Source: Roseiarcus sp963781895 (GTDB taxonomy: Bacteria; Pseudomonadota; Alphaproteobacteria; Rhizobiales; Beijerinckiaceae). From it: a stretch of DNA of 64,000 nt. This document shows, in pieces, positions 8,975 through 17,119 of the stretch. The number at the start of each line of letters is the position of its first letter. Positions within the stretch are counted from its first letter, which is position 1. The notes beneath the pieces are model-generated. The model made no database searches. It was not told the DNA's origin and saw only the letters and a list, made by a program, of their open reading frames with translations. The position numbers and the translations under genes are program-made. The stretch is taken from positions 1 through 64,000 of the forward strand of contig CAWAIM010000055.1 of NCBI GenBank assembly GCA_963781895.1. The letters run 5' to 3'.

Positions 8975-9235
8975 ATGCAGGGCGAAACGACCGTGCGGGA
9001 CATTCAGCTCAAGGACGCCAAAGCGTCGCTGTCGCGTCTGGTCGATGGCGCGCTGCGAGGCGAGGAATTCGCCATTACCCGGCATGGGCGCAAGCAGGCT
9101 GTCGTCATTTCCTGGGCGGCCTGGGAGCGCCTCTCGAACGTTCCCAGTTTTGGGCGTTTGCTCGCCTCCGCGCCGATCGAGAAGGGCGATATTCCCGGTC
9201 GAGATCCGGCTCCGAGCCGCGACGCCGATTTATGA
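8975..9235 (+). CDS. Phd/YefM-type antitoxin
   Basis: 86 residues with the N-terminal DNA-binding fold of the Phd/YefM family (IQLKDAKASLSRLVDGALRGE, then FAITRHGRKQAVVISW). A C-terminal tail would wrap the toxin. It would neutralise the PIN toxin encoded immediately downstream, which it overlaps by 4 nt, and repress its own promoter through the palindrome just upstream. An in-frame GTG at 8993 is an alternative start. The module sits inside the cyclase array between a truncated and an intact unit, so it was probably inserted there. Confidence 0.8.
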   Translation: MQGETTVRDIQLKDAKASLSRLVDGALRGEEFAITRHGRKQAVVISWAAWERLSNVPSFGRLLASAPIEKGDIPGRDPAPSRDADL

Positions 9236-9693
9236 ACTATCTTCTCGACACGAGTGTCATTTCCGCCGTCGCTCCGACAAGGAAGGATCGTCCGGCCGCT
9301 CTCGTCGAGTGGCTCGACCTGGCTTCGAGCCGCCTCTATCTCTCGGTTGTAACGGCGGCCGAGGTCAGCGACGGAATCGCCAAAGCCGCGCGGGAGGGCG
9401 CCGCGCACAAAGCCGCGAATCTCAAGGACTGGTGGGACGCGGTCGAGCATCTTTACCGCGACCGCATCCTGCCATTCGACGTTCGCGCGGCGCATATCGC
9501 AGGAAACATGAGGGACGCCGCGCGCGGCGCCGGCCACGATCCCGGCTTCGCCAACATTGTCATCGCCGCGACGGCCGCGGCCCATGGATTGACGGTCCTT
9601 ACGAGCAACGTCAAGCATTTCCGGCCGGTCGCGGATTTGGTGATGAACCCTTTCGAGGGCCTGCCGCCTCTAACCGGGGGCCACGAGCGTTGA
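9232..9693 (+). CDS. VapC-family PIN-domain toxin
   Basis: 153-residue PIN-domain ribonuclease, presumably inhibiting translation when free of antitoxin. The N-terminal Asp (D6 in YLLDTSVISA) and Glu (E44 in TAAEVSDG) are present. The third acidic position, normally Asp in a xADxxIAATA motif, reads Asn here (N108 in GFANIVIAATA). The late acidic position reads TSNVKHF. Catalysis may be weakened. The stop codon at 9691-9693 directly abuts the ATG of the next cyclase. Confidence 0.8.
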   Translation: MNYLLDTSVISAVAPTRKDRPAALVEWLDLASSRLYLSVVTAAEVSDGIAKAAREGAAHKAANLKDWWDAVEHLYRDRILPFDVRAAHIAGNMRDAARGAGHDPGFANIVIAATAAAHGLTVLTSNVKHFRPVADLVMNPFEGLPPLTGGHER

Positions 9694-11475
9694 ATGTCCG
9701 AAACCCGCAAACTCGCAGCGATTCTGGTGGCCGACGTGGTCGGCTACAGCCGGCTCGCGGGAGCCGATGAAGAGCGCACGCTGGCCCGGCTGCGGGGATT
9801 GCAGAGCGATCTGTTCGATCCGGCCATCGACGTCCACCACGGGCGCATCGTCAAGCGCACCGGCGACGGCAGCCTGATCGAATTCCGCAGCGTGGTCGAC
9901 GCGGTGCGCTGTGCGATCGAGGTGCAGACCGGCATGGTCGAGCGCAACGCAGGCTTAGCCCCCGAGCGCCGCATCGAGTTCCGCGTCGGCATTCATCTGG
10001 GCGACGTGGTCGAGGAGGCTGACGGCGACCTGATGGGCGACGGCGTCAATATCGCCGCGCGCCTCGAAGGCGTAGCGAAGCCCGGGTCGATCTGTCTCTC
10101 CGAGCAAGCCTACTGGCAGGTCAAGCAGCGGCTCGATCTGGCGGTCACTGATCTCGGTCCGACCCGGCTCAAGAACATCGCCGAGCCGGTCCGGGTCTAT
10201 GCGCTCGACGTCGGCCAGCCGGCGCAGGCGAAGCCCGCGCCGGCCCCAGCGCCGGAAAGATCCGCCCCGCCGCGCCTCTCGATCGTCGTTCTGCCGTTCG
10301 CCAATATCGGCGGCGGCGAGGAGCAGGAGCCTTTCGTCGACGGGGTCACGGAGAGCCTGACGACCGACCTCTCGCGCATACGGGGCGCGATCGTGATCGC
10401 CCGCAACACGGCGTTCACCTACAAAGGCAAGCCGGTCGACGTGAAGGCCATCGGGCGCGAATTGAACGTCCGCTACGTTCTCGAAGGCAGCGTTCAGCGC
10501 GGCGGAAACCGCATGCGCGTCAACGTGCAGCTCATCGACGCCGAAACGGGCAGTCACCTCTGGGCCGAGCGGTTCGACAAGCCCCTCGCCGACCTGTTCG
10601 ACATGCAGGACGAAATCGTCGCCCGCCTAGCGGGCGCGCTGAACACAGAACTCATCGCCGCCGAGGCCCGGCGCGCCGAGCGAATGCCCACCCCCAACTC
10701 GATGGACCTTTATTTTCAGGGTTTGGCTTGGTTCTCCAAGGGTCTGACCCCTCATAATATGGTGCGAGCGCGCAACTTTTTCGATCGCGCGCTCATCGCC
10801 GATCCCGACAATGTCGACGCGCTGATTGGAGTGGCGGGCGCGGAGGCGATCGAGGGCGTGAATTCCTTTGTGACCGATCCCGTGGCGTCCTTTGCTGCGG
10901 CCGAAGCAAAGTTGACCAAAGCCCTGTCGTCGGTCCCGGACCACGCCGTTGGCCATATGTGGCTAGGACTTGTCTACATATGGACGAAGCGTGCTGCTGA
11001 GGGCATTGCCAAATGCGAACACGCGTTGGCGCTGGATCGAAATCTCGCGAGAGCCGAAGGCGCTATCGCATTTGGCAAGATAAATATGGGTCGCGCCGAA
11101 GAAACAGAGGCTCACATTGCCGAGGCCCTGCGCCTCAGCCCGCGCGATACGACGGCTTTCGTCTGGATGACTCACGTGGGCCTGGCGAAGAACCTTCTGG
11201 GGAGTTGGGAGCAGGCGGCAGCGTGGTGTCGACGTGCGATCGAGGCGAACCCAAACTATCCTAGAGCGTATTTTCAGCTGGCCCTCGCCCTCGCGCAGCT
11301 TGGCCGACTCGACGAAGCGCATTCCTCGGTCAAAGCCGGTATCGCGATCAACCCGTCCTTCACCGTCTCTCGCGCCCGCGTCGACTGGACGGCGCTGAGC
11401 GACGACCCGACGTATCTGGCCCAGCTCGAGCCTATTTTCGATGGCCTGCGCAAGGCCGGAGTCCCCGAACAATGA
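9694..11475 (+). CDS. Adenylate cyclase/TolB-like/TPR protein, array unit 5 (intact)
   Basis: 593 residues and the reference copy of the array. The class III cyclase domain (residues ~1-175) keeps the metal-binding Asp residues D14 (VADVVGYS) and D58 (RTGDG) and the transition-state pair N119/R123 (VNIAARLE). It should therefore make cAMP, or possibly cGMP. Residues ~195-320 are a TolB-like domain (LSIVVLPFANIGG, NVRYVLEGSVQRGG, GSHLWAERFDKPL). The C-terminal ~250 residues are TPR-like repeats ending in GLRKAGVPEQ. No signal peptide or membrane segment is visible. It directly follows the PIN toxin gene, and its stop overlaps a further unit start at 11472. Confidence 0.85.
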   Translation: MSETRKLAAILVADVVGYSRLAGADEERTLARLRGLQSDLFDPAIDVHHGRIVKRTGDGSLIEFRSVVDAVRCAIEVQTGMVERNAGLAPERRIEFRVGIHLGDVVEEADGDLMGDGVNIAARLEGVAKPGSICLSEQAYWQVKQRLDLAVTDLGPTRLKNIAEPVRVYALDVGQPAQAKPAPAPAPERSAPPRLSIVVLPFANIGGGEEQEPFVDGVTESLTTDLSRIRGAIVIARNTAFTYKGKPVDVKAIGRELNVRYVLEGSVQRGGNRMRVNVQLIDAETGSHLWAERFDKPLADLFDMQDEIVARLAGALNTELIAAEARRAERMPTPNSMDLYFQGLAWFSKGLTPHNMVRARNFFDRALIADPDNVDALIGVAGAEAIEGVNSFVTDPVASFAAAEAKLTKALSSVPDHAVGHMWLGLVYIWTKRAAEGIAKCEHALALDRNLARAEGAIAFGKINMGRAEETEAHIAEALRLSPRDTTAFVWMTHVGLAKNLLGSWEQAAAWCRRAIEANPNYPRAYFQLALALAQLGRLDEAHSSVKAGIAINPSFTVSRARVDWTALSDDPTYLAQLEPIFDGLRKAGVPEQ

Positions 11476-11498
11476 CCGCCGCCCGCCGTCTCGCCGCG
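11472..11498 (+). pseudogene. Head of cyclase array unit 6, interrupted by an element
   Basis: ATGACC at 11472 overlaps the stop of unit 5 and reads MTAARRLAA. Element copy 2 begins at the next codon (ATCCTC, which is also what the gene itself should read at this point). Nothing of the rest of this unit is found beyond the element. Confidence 0.55.
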
Positions 11499-11812
11499 AT
11501 CCTCCCCTGCGAAGCGGGGGAGGCGGGACCGCGCTGCAGCGCGGTGGCGGGGTCTCGACCGCGAGCCGAGCTTTCGCGCAATAAAAATCGAGCACGGTGG
11601 GTCCGATCGGATGCTGACGGCGAAAGACCGGCATCCCCGAGGCGCGCTTGCGCAATCGGCTCCACAATCGCGCTTCCGGCGGCGACAGATCGCGGCGAAG
11701 GCGCCGGGCGTCGGCGATGGTTTCCTTGGGCGCTCTCATGATCGGTTTGGCGCTGGCCCCCTCCACCGCCCTCCGGGCGGTCCCCCTCCCCCGCAAAGCA
11801 GCGGGGGAGGAT
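11499..11812. mobile_element. MITE-like element copy 2 carrying a truncated DUF559 gene
   Basis: 314 bp, near-identical to 8350-8660. The same imperfect terminal inverted repeats are present, beginning ATCCTCCCC and ending GGGGGAGGAT. The minus strand from the ATG at 11739 encodes about 60 residues of a DUF559 N-terminus (TIADARRLRRDLSPPEARLW, then PVFRRQHPIGPTVLDFYC). It runs into the inverted repeat just at LAVE, where the catalytic ExD would follow. The element lies in the head of array unit 6, at the same codon as copy 1 in unit 3. Confidence 0.65.
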
Positions 11813-11856
11813 GAGCGCCATCTGAGTCTGGCCGCCCGCGGGAGCGATTTCCCGGA

Positions 11857-12459
11857 TCAGCCCTGAAAGCGCGTGGCCTCGAAACTCGGGGTCGCGGCGG
11901 CGAAAGCGTCGAGCCATTTGACGAGGCGCGGGTGGTCTTTGCGCCAGGCCCCCTCGAACCGCAGATCGAGATAGCCGAGCGCCGCGGCGAGCGCGATCGA
12001 CCCGATATCGCCGAAGGCGGCCGGCGGCGCGGCTTCCGCGGCGCGAAGGCTGCGCGCGATCTTGTCGGCCTGATAGGCGACCCATTTCTGCGAGCGCTCC
12101 TGGGGTTCGCGGAACAGGACTTCATAGCGTTGCAGCACCGCGGCTTCGGCAATTCCGTCGCCGAGCGCTTGCAGGGTGAGCGCGCGGAAGCGCGCCTGCG
12201 GCTCGCTCGGGATGACCTTTCCTCCGCCGGCCAGCCAGTCGAGATATTCGGCGATGACGGCGCTGTCGAACAGGACCTCGCCGTTCTCCAGAACCAAGGC
12301 CGGGATCTTGCCGAGCGGGTTCTGCGCCCTCAGCGGATCCTTCGGGTCGTTGGTGTCGGCGGGGGAAATTTCGATCCGGCCTTCCAGACCGAGCACGGAT
12401 GCGGCGATCCGCACCTTGCGAACGAACGGCGAGGCGCCCGCCGAGCGAAGGACCAGCAT
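11857..12459 (-). CDS. Glutathione S-transferase family protein
   Basis: 200 residues. The N-terminal thioredoxin-like domain (SAGASPFVRKVRIAASVLGL) is followed by the cis-Pro segment NPLGKIPALVLENGEVLFDS and an all-helical C-terminal domain. The SPFVRK motif suggests a Ser-type active site as in bacterial GSTs. A cytoplasmic role in glutathione conjugation or detoxification is likely; the substrate is unknown. A good ribosome-binding site (AAGGAG) precedes the ATG at 12459. It is convergent with the decayed end of the cyclase array. Confidence 0.85.
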   Translation of the reverse strand: MLVLRSAGASPFVRKVRIAASVLGLEGRIEISPADTNDPKDPLRAQNPLGKIPALVLENGEVLFDSAVIAEYLDWLAGGGKVIPSEPQARFRALTLQALGDGIAEAAVLQRYEVLFREPQERSQKWVAYQADKIARSLRAAEAAPPAAFGDIGSIALAAALGYLDLRFEGAWRKDHPRLVKWLDAFAAATPSFEATRFQG

Positions 12460-12616
12460 CGATGTCTCCTTGGGACTAGGGGGATGACGACAATTCCTGG
12501 GCGCTGAGAGCGCCGCCGCCGTTGTAGCTCAATCGCGCGCCCCATATAAAGGCGTAAAACCCGAAACCCTCGGCCGCGGCTCGCCGCCGCCGAAGCCAGC
12601 GCAACAGGGGGTCGAT

Positions 12617-13594
12617 TTGACTTCGTCGGAAATCACGCGCGAGCGCGTCGTCATCATCGGCTCCGGGCCGGCCGGCTACACCGCGGCCATCTACGCCGCC
12701 CGCGCGCTGCTGAAGCCGCTGCTGCTGTCCGGGTTCGAAGCGGGCGGCCAGCTGATGATCACGACCGACGTCGAGAACTATCCCGGTTTCGCCGAGACGA
12801 TCCAGGGGCCGTGGCTGATGGAGCAGATGCAGGCGCAGGCCGAGCACGTGGGCGCGCGCGTCGAGAGCGAATATGTCGTGGGGCTCGACCTGAAGAGCCG
12901 CCCGTTCGTGGTCCGCTGCGACAGCGGCCGCACGATCGCCGCCGACGCGATCATCCTGGCGACGGGCGCCAAGGCCAAATGGCTGGGCCTGCCGGACGAG
13001 GACCAGTTCAAGGGCTTCGGCCTGTCGGCCTGCGCGACCTGCGACGGATTTTTCTTTCGCGGCAAGTCGGTCGCCGTGGTCGGCGGCGGCAATTCCGCGG
13101 TCGAGGAGGCGCTGTATCTGTCCAACATCGCCGCCAAGGTCACGGTCCTGCACCGTCGCGACTCGTTCCGCGCGGAGAAGATCCTGACCGAGCGGCTGGC
13201 CGGCCGGCCGAATGTCGGGGTTCGCTGGAACAGCACGGTCGAGGCGATTTTGGGCGCGGAAAGCCCGCGCGGCGTCCGCGGTTTGAGGATCAAGGACGTC
13301 GTCACCGGCGCGATCGAGGATTTGCCGTTCGACGGCGTGTTCGTCGCCATCGGACACGCGCCGGCGACCGACCTCGTGCGCGGACAGCTCGCCTTGAAAC
13401 CGAATGGATACGTTCAGACGACGCCCGGCTCGACGGCGACCAGCATCGAGGGCGTGTTCGCCGCCGGCGACGTCGCCGACGACGTCTTCCGCCAGGCGGT
13501 GACCGCGGCCGGGCTCGGCTGCATGGCCGCTCTCGAGGCCGAGCGCTGGCTGGCGGCGCAGGAGCCGGCGCGACAGCAAGAGGCCGCCGAATAG
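12617..13594 (+). CDS. trxB: Thioredoxin reductase
   Basis: 325-residue FAD/NADPH enzyme that reduces thioredoxin. It shows the FAD-binding GSGPAG (15-20), EAGGQLMITTDVENYPGF, the redox-active CATC (139-142), the NADPH-binding GGGNSA and the C-terminal GVFAAGDV motif. I use a TTG start at 12617, preceded by a G-rich ribosome-binding site, because no earlier ATG fits. The adjacent LysR gene in the same direction is a familiar pairing in Rhizobiales. Confidence 0.95.
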   Translation: MTSSEITRERVVIIGSGPAGYTAAIYAARALLKPLLLSGFEAGGQLMITTDVENYPGFAETIQGPWLMEQMQAQAEHVGARVESEYVVGLDLKSRPFVVRCDSGRTIAADAIILATGAKAKWLGLPDEDQFKGFGLSACATCDGFFFRGKSVAVVGGGNSAVEEALYLSNIAAKVTVLHRRDSFRAEKILTERLAGRPNVGVRWNSTVEAILGAESPRGVRGLRIKDVVTGAIEDLPFDGVFVAIGHAPATDLVRGQLALKPNGYVQTTPGSTATSIEGVFAAGDVADDVFRQAVTAAGLGCMAALEAERWLAAQEPARQQEAAE

Positions 13595-13668
13595 AATTGA
13601 CCGCGCGCCAAACGCCGCCGCGATCCGCGGCGAAGCCATAATCCGGCGCCGGCCCCGAGGAAACGTCG

Positions 13669-14562
13669 ATGGACTGGGACAAGTTGCGCATTTTTCAGGC
13701 GGCCGCCGACGCCGGGTCGTTCACCCACGCCGGCGAGACATTGGGATTGAGCCAGTCGGCGGTCAGCCGTCAGGTCGGGGCGCTGGAGGCCGATCTCGGC
13801 GCGCCGCTGTTTCACCGCCACGCGCGCGGCCTGATCCTGACCGAGCAGGGCGACATGCTGCTGAGCGCCGTCCGCGACGTGGTCCTCAAACTCGACGCGG
13901 TGCGCTCGCGCCTGATCGACAACCGGGAGAAGCCGCACGGCGAACTGCGCGTCACGACGACGCTCGGGCTGGGCGCGAACTGGCTGGCGCCGCGCCTGGG
14001 CGAGTTCGTCGAACTCTACCCCGAGGTCAAGCTGCAATTGCTGCTGTCGGACGCCGATCTCGACCTCGGCATGCGCGAGGCGGACGTCGCGCTGCGCCTG
14101 CGCGAGCCGATACAGCCGGATCTGATCCGCCGCCGGCTGTTCACCGTGCATTTCCACGCCTACGCGTCGGCGGACTATCTCAAGAAACACCCCCAGCCGC
14201 GAAGCGTCGAGGATCTCGACGCCCATCATCTGGTCGCTTTTGGAACGTCGACCGCCACGCATTTCCTTTACGATCTCAACTCGCTCCTGAGGGTCGGGCG
14301 CGACCCGAAGAATCCGCGCACGCCGCAGATTTCCGTCAACAATCTCGGAGCGATGACGCGCGCGGTGGAGCACGGGGTCGGCATCGCCGTTCTCCCGGAC
14401 TATTGCGTCCAGCCGGAGTCGGGTCTGGTCCGCCTGCTGCCGCAAGCCGACATGCCCGAAATGGACTGTTTCCTGGTCTATCCCGAGGAACTGAAGAATG
14501 TCGCCCGCGTGCAGGCCTTTCGCGATTTTCTGATCTCGTCGGCGCAGCGCTGGCGCTACTGA
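13669..14562 (+). CDS. LysR-family transcriptional regulator
   Basis: 297 residues. The N-terminal winged helix-turn-helix (KLRIFQAAADAGSFTHAGE, SQSAVSRQVGALE) is followed by a periplasmic-binding-type effector domain. It lies about 75 bp downstream of trxB on the same strand and is probably co-transcribed. The effector is unknown. A GC hairpin follows at 14623-14640. Confidence 0.9.
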   Translation: MDWDKLRIFQAAADAGSFTHAGETLGLSQSAVSRQVGALEADLGAPLFHRHARGLILTEQGDMLLSAVRDVVLKLDAVRSRLIDNREKPHGELRVTTTLGLGANWLAPRLGEFVELYPEVKLQLLLSDADLDLGMREADVALRLREPIQPDLIRRRLFTVHFHAYASADYLKKHPQPRSVEDLDAHHLVAFGTSTATHFLYDLNSLLRVGRDPKNPRTPQISVNNLGAMTRAVEHGVGIAVLPDYCVQPESGLVRLLPQADMPEMDCFLVYPEELKNVARVQAFRDFLISSAQRWRY

Positions 14563-14622
14563 AGCCAGGCGCTTCGACGGTCGCGGGGTTTGGAGCGCGA
14601 TCGAGCGCGGACTATCGAGTGA

Positions 14623-14640
14623 GGCGGGCCTCGGCCCGCC
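14623..14640. terminator. Candidate bidirectional terminator hairpin
   Basis: GGCGGGCC-TC-GGCCCGCC: eight-base arms around a two-base loop, between the convergent lysR and EthD-like genes. There is no T-tract, so this is only a candidate. Confidence 0.4.
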
Positions 14641-14660
14641 CCGTCCGCCGCCCGCGCGCC

Positions 14661-14969
14661 CTAGACGCTCTTGGTGTTGAACACCATCAGGTCGACCCCG
14701 CCGTCGGCGAAATTGGCGAGGTCGCCGGCCGTCGCCTGCCCCTGGGGCGAGGCGAGCGCCGTCTTGATCGCTTCGACGCTGTCGAATTCCAGCAGCGCGA
14801 CGAGATGTACGCCGCCTGGATCGACCGGCAGACCGACGGCGCCGTCGCTCACCTTATAGGCCCGCAAGCCCGGAATGGACTTGGCGATCGGCACATGCTT
14901 GGCGAAATAATGGGCGTTGAACGCCTCGATATTCTTCGGCGTCTTGTAAACCGCGACCAGCATGGCCAT
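14661..14969 (-). CDS. EthD-domain / dimeric alpha-beta barrel protein
   Basis: 102 residues with the EthD-like signature: MLVAVYKTPKN near the N-terminus, YFAKHVPIAKSIPGL with the conserved His, then a VHLVALLEFDS strand. These small dimeric ferredoxin-like proteins act in degradation or are of unknown function. I start at 14969 because a GGAGG ribosome-binding site lies 9 nt upstream. It is downstream of, and on the same strand as, msrP. Confidence 0.8.
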   Translation of the reverse strand: MAMLVAVYKTPKNIEAFNAHYFAKHVPIAKSIPGLRAYKVSDGAVGLPVDPGGVHLVALLEFDSVEAIKTALASPQGQATAGDLANFADGGVDLMVFNTKSV

Positions 14970-15079
14970 GGGCGTTTTCCTCCGGCGCTGCCGGCGCTGG
15001 CGCCCCGTGCGCCGCGCCTGCGCGCGCGCGTTCCTCATAGCATGATAGCCCTTGGCGATCAACGCGCCGGGCCGGCGCC

Positions 15080-16028
15080 TCACATGTACAGAGGCTCTTT
15101 CTCCAGCCCCTTGTAGAGGCTCGCCACCTGCTCGCCGTAGCCGTTGAACAGCAGCGTCGGGCGCTGTTGGCCGTCGTTGAGGAAAGTCTCGCGCGCCTGA
15201 CTCCAGCGCGGATGGGCCACGTCGGGATTGACGTTGGCCCAGAAGCCGTATTCGTCCGGCCCGAGCGTCTCCCAGAAGGTCTGCGGCCGCTGATCGACGA
15301 ACGAAATCCTGACGATCGATTTGATCGACTTGAACCCGTATTTCCACGGCGTCGCCAATCGGATCGGCGCGCCCTGAACCTTGGCCAGCGGCTTGCCGTA
15401 GGCGCCGGTGGCGACGAAGGCGAGATCGTTGGCGGCCTCGGCCATCGTCAATCCCTCGACATAAGGCCAGGGCATGAAGGATTTTTGCCCAGGCGCCATT
15501 GTCTTGTCGAGGAAGGTCTCGAACCGGACATACTTGGCGGACGACAGCGGCCGCGCGAAATCGACCAGCTTTCGCAGCGGAAAGCCGGTCCAGGGTATCG
15601 CCATCGACCAGGCCTCGACGCAGCGATGGCGATAGAGACGCTCCTCGAGTCCCATCGTCCTGATCAACGTATCGATGTCGACCGTCCGCTGGTTCTCGAC
15701 CATGCCGTCGAGCTTGACCGTCCACGGACGCGTCTTCAGCGCGCCGGCGTCGAGATGCTTGCTCGTGCCGAACTCGTAGAAGTTGTTGTAGTTGAGGTTG
15801 TATTTTTCCGGCGTCACGTCGCGGTCGAGGGTGAAGGCCGGATTGCGCGTGGCGGGATAGAGCGGGAGCGACGGGTCGGCGTCGTCCGCCCGCGCCCGGC
15901 CGGAGCCGGCGACCAGGGCGGCGCTCGCTCCCAGGCCGGCGAGAAACGCGCGCCGATCGAGGAAAAGCGCTTCGGGCGTCGCCAGAACTCGAGGGGACTT
16001 CCCAGCCTTTTCGACGCAAGCAATCCAT
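15080..16028 (-). CDS. msrP: Periplasmic protein-methionine-sulfoxide reductase, molybdopterin subunit (frameshifted near the N-terminus)
   Basis: MsrP (YedY) repairs oxidised methionine in periplasmic proteins using a Mo-molybdopterin cofactor. Recognisable parts are a Tat signal (DRRAFLAGLGASAALVAG), the cofactor Cys in RHRCVEAWSM, and PYVEGLTMAEA, YGKPLAKVQGAPIRL and PWKYGFKSIKSI. The true start is probably the ATG at 16028. It has a strong GGGAGGG ribosome-binding site and gives the family's usual opening (RKGWEVPSS). That piece is one frame away from TPEALFLDRRAFL, with one extra base at about 15980-15990. Without correction only an implausible longer start at 16192 is available. No msrQ heme subunit is adjacent. 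Confidence 0.8.
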
Positions 16029-16321
16029 GGTCTGCCCTCCCGCGCGGCCGATACGAAGGCGACGGCGACGCCTGCGTCTCCGTCCGCGGCTATTTCGGCT
16101 CGACAGCGGCGGATGTTACACTCTTCAAGCCGCCGAACGCCGCCGCCGCGACTCCCCCCGCGCTTCGAGACGCGACGTTTCTTCAGGGTCATGAGATCAA
16201 TTCAATCAATAACTTAGTGCTATGTACAGAAGCGATTTATGAGGATCGCGTCCCGAACCGCGCGGCCGGCTGTCCATTTTTCTGCAATTCATCGGGCGAG
16301 TGAGGCCGACGCCTCGGCGGC

Positions 16322-16852
16322 TCAGACCTTCTCGACCTGGCCGAACTCGAGATCGACCGGCGTGGCGCGGCCGAAGATCGACACCGCGACCTTGACGCGC
16401 GAACGCGATTCGTCGACTTCCTCGACGACGCCGTTGAAGGAGGCGAAGGGCCCGTCCGCCACCCGCACGTTTTCGCCAATTTCGAAGCGGATCGCCGCTT
16501 TCGGCCGCTCGACGCCATCGGCGACCTGTCCCTTGATGCGATCGGCCTCGAGATCGGGGATCGGCATCGGCTTTTTGTCGGCGCCCAGGAAGCCGGTCAC
16601 CTTGGGGGTGTTCTTGATGAGGTGGTAGACCTCGTCGGTCAGGTCGCATTTGACCAGGACGTAGCCGGGAAAGAACTTCCGCTCGGAATTGATCTTGCGC
16701 CCGCGGCGCACCTCGACGACCTGTTCGGTCGGCACCAGGATTTCCTCGAACTTGCTCTCCAGACCGCGCTGATGCGCCTGCTCGCGGATCGATTCGGCGA
16801 CCTTCTTCTCGAAGTTCGAATAGGCGTGGACGATGTACCAGCGCATGCTCAT
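16322..16852 (-). CDS. nusG: Transcription termination/antitermination protein NusG
   Basis: 176 residues. An N-terminal NGN domain (RWYIVHAYSNFEKKVAE, FPGYVLVKCD, TPKVTGFLG) precedes a C-terminal KOW domain (GENVRVADGPFASFNG). It binds RNA polymerase and couples it to Rho or ribosomal protein S10. The ATG at 16852 is chosen because conservation begins at MSMRWYI. It follows secE on the same strand. The usual downstream gene rplK is absent; msrP comes next instead. Confidence 0.95.
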   Translation of the reverse strand: MSMRWYIVHAYSNFEKKVAESIREQAHQRGLESKFEEILVPTEQVVEVRRGRKINSERKFFPGYVLVKCDLTDEVYHLIKNTPKVTGFLGADKKPMPIPDLEADRIKGQVADGVERPKAAIRFEIGENVRVADGPFASFNGVVEEVDESRSRVKVAVSIFGRATPVDLEFGQVEKV

Positions 16853-16921
16853 ATCAGCGTTCCAAATTGAACCTGTGGCGGCGCCCATCCGTTGGAGCGC
16901 TCGATGCTCGCAAGGACGACC

Positions 16922-17119
16922 TCAGCCGCCGCGGCCGAATCCGAGCGCCAGCGAAACAAATTCGCGCAGCACCTGATCGACGACGACGAAGAACACGCTC
17001 GCGAACACGACCAGGAGCAGAACGAGTCCGGTGGTGACGAGGGTCTCGCGCCGCGTCGGCCAGACCACCTTGGAGGCTTCCGCGCGCACCTGCTGGATGA
17101 ATTCGAACGGGTTGGTCAT
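16922..17119 (-). CDS. secE: Preprotein translocase subunit SecE
   Basis: 65-residue single-span inner-membrane protein of the SecYEG translocon. The cytoplasmic amphipathic segment FIQQVRAEASKVVWPTRRET is followed by one transmembrane helix (about residues 28-50). Conservation begins at the ATG at 17119. It lies immediately upstream of nusG, as in most bacteria. No tRNA-Trp or tuf gene is seen upstream in this window. Confidence 0.95.
   Translation of the reverse strand: MTNPFEFIQQVRAEASKVVWPTRRETLVTTGLVLLLVVFASVFFVVVDQVLREFVSLALGFGRGG

Noticed and set aside
14970..16028. Long minus-strand frame fusing the msrP region to the EthD-like protein
   Set aside because: Between the short msrP opening and the EthD part it reads msrP out of frame; the EthD gene has its own start and ribosome-binding site.
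16029..16192. Longer start for msrP
   Set aside because: The extension is Arg/Gly-rich shadow sequence without a ribosome-binding site; the family opening is found in the neighbouring frame at 16028.
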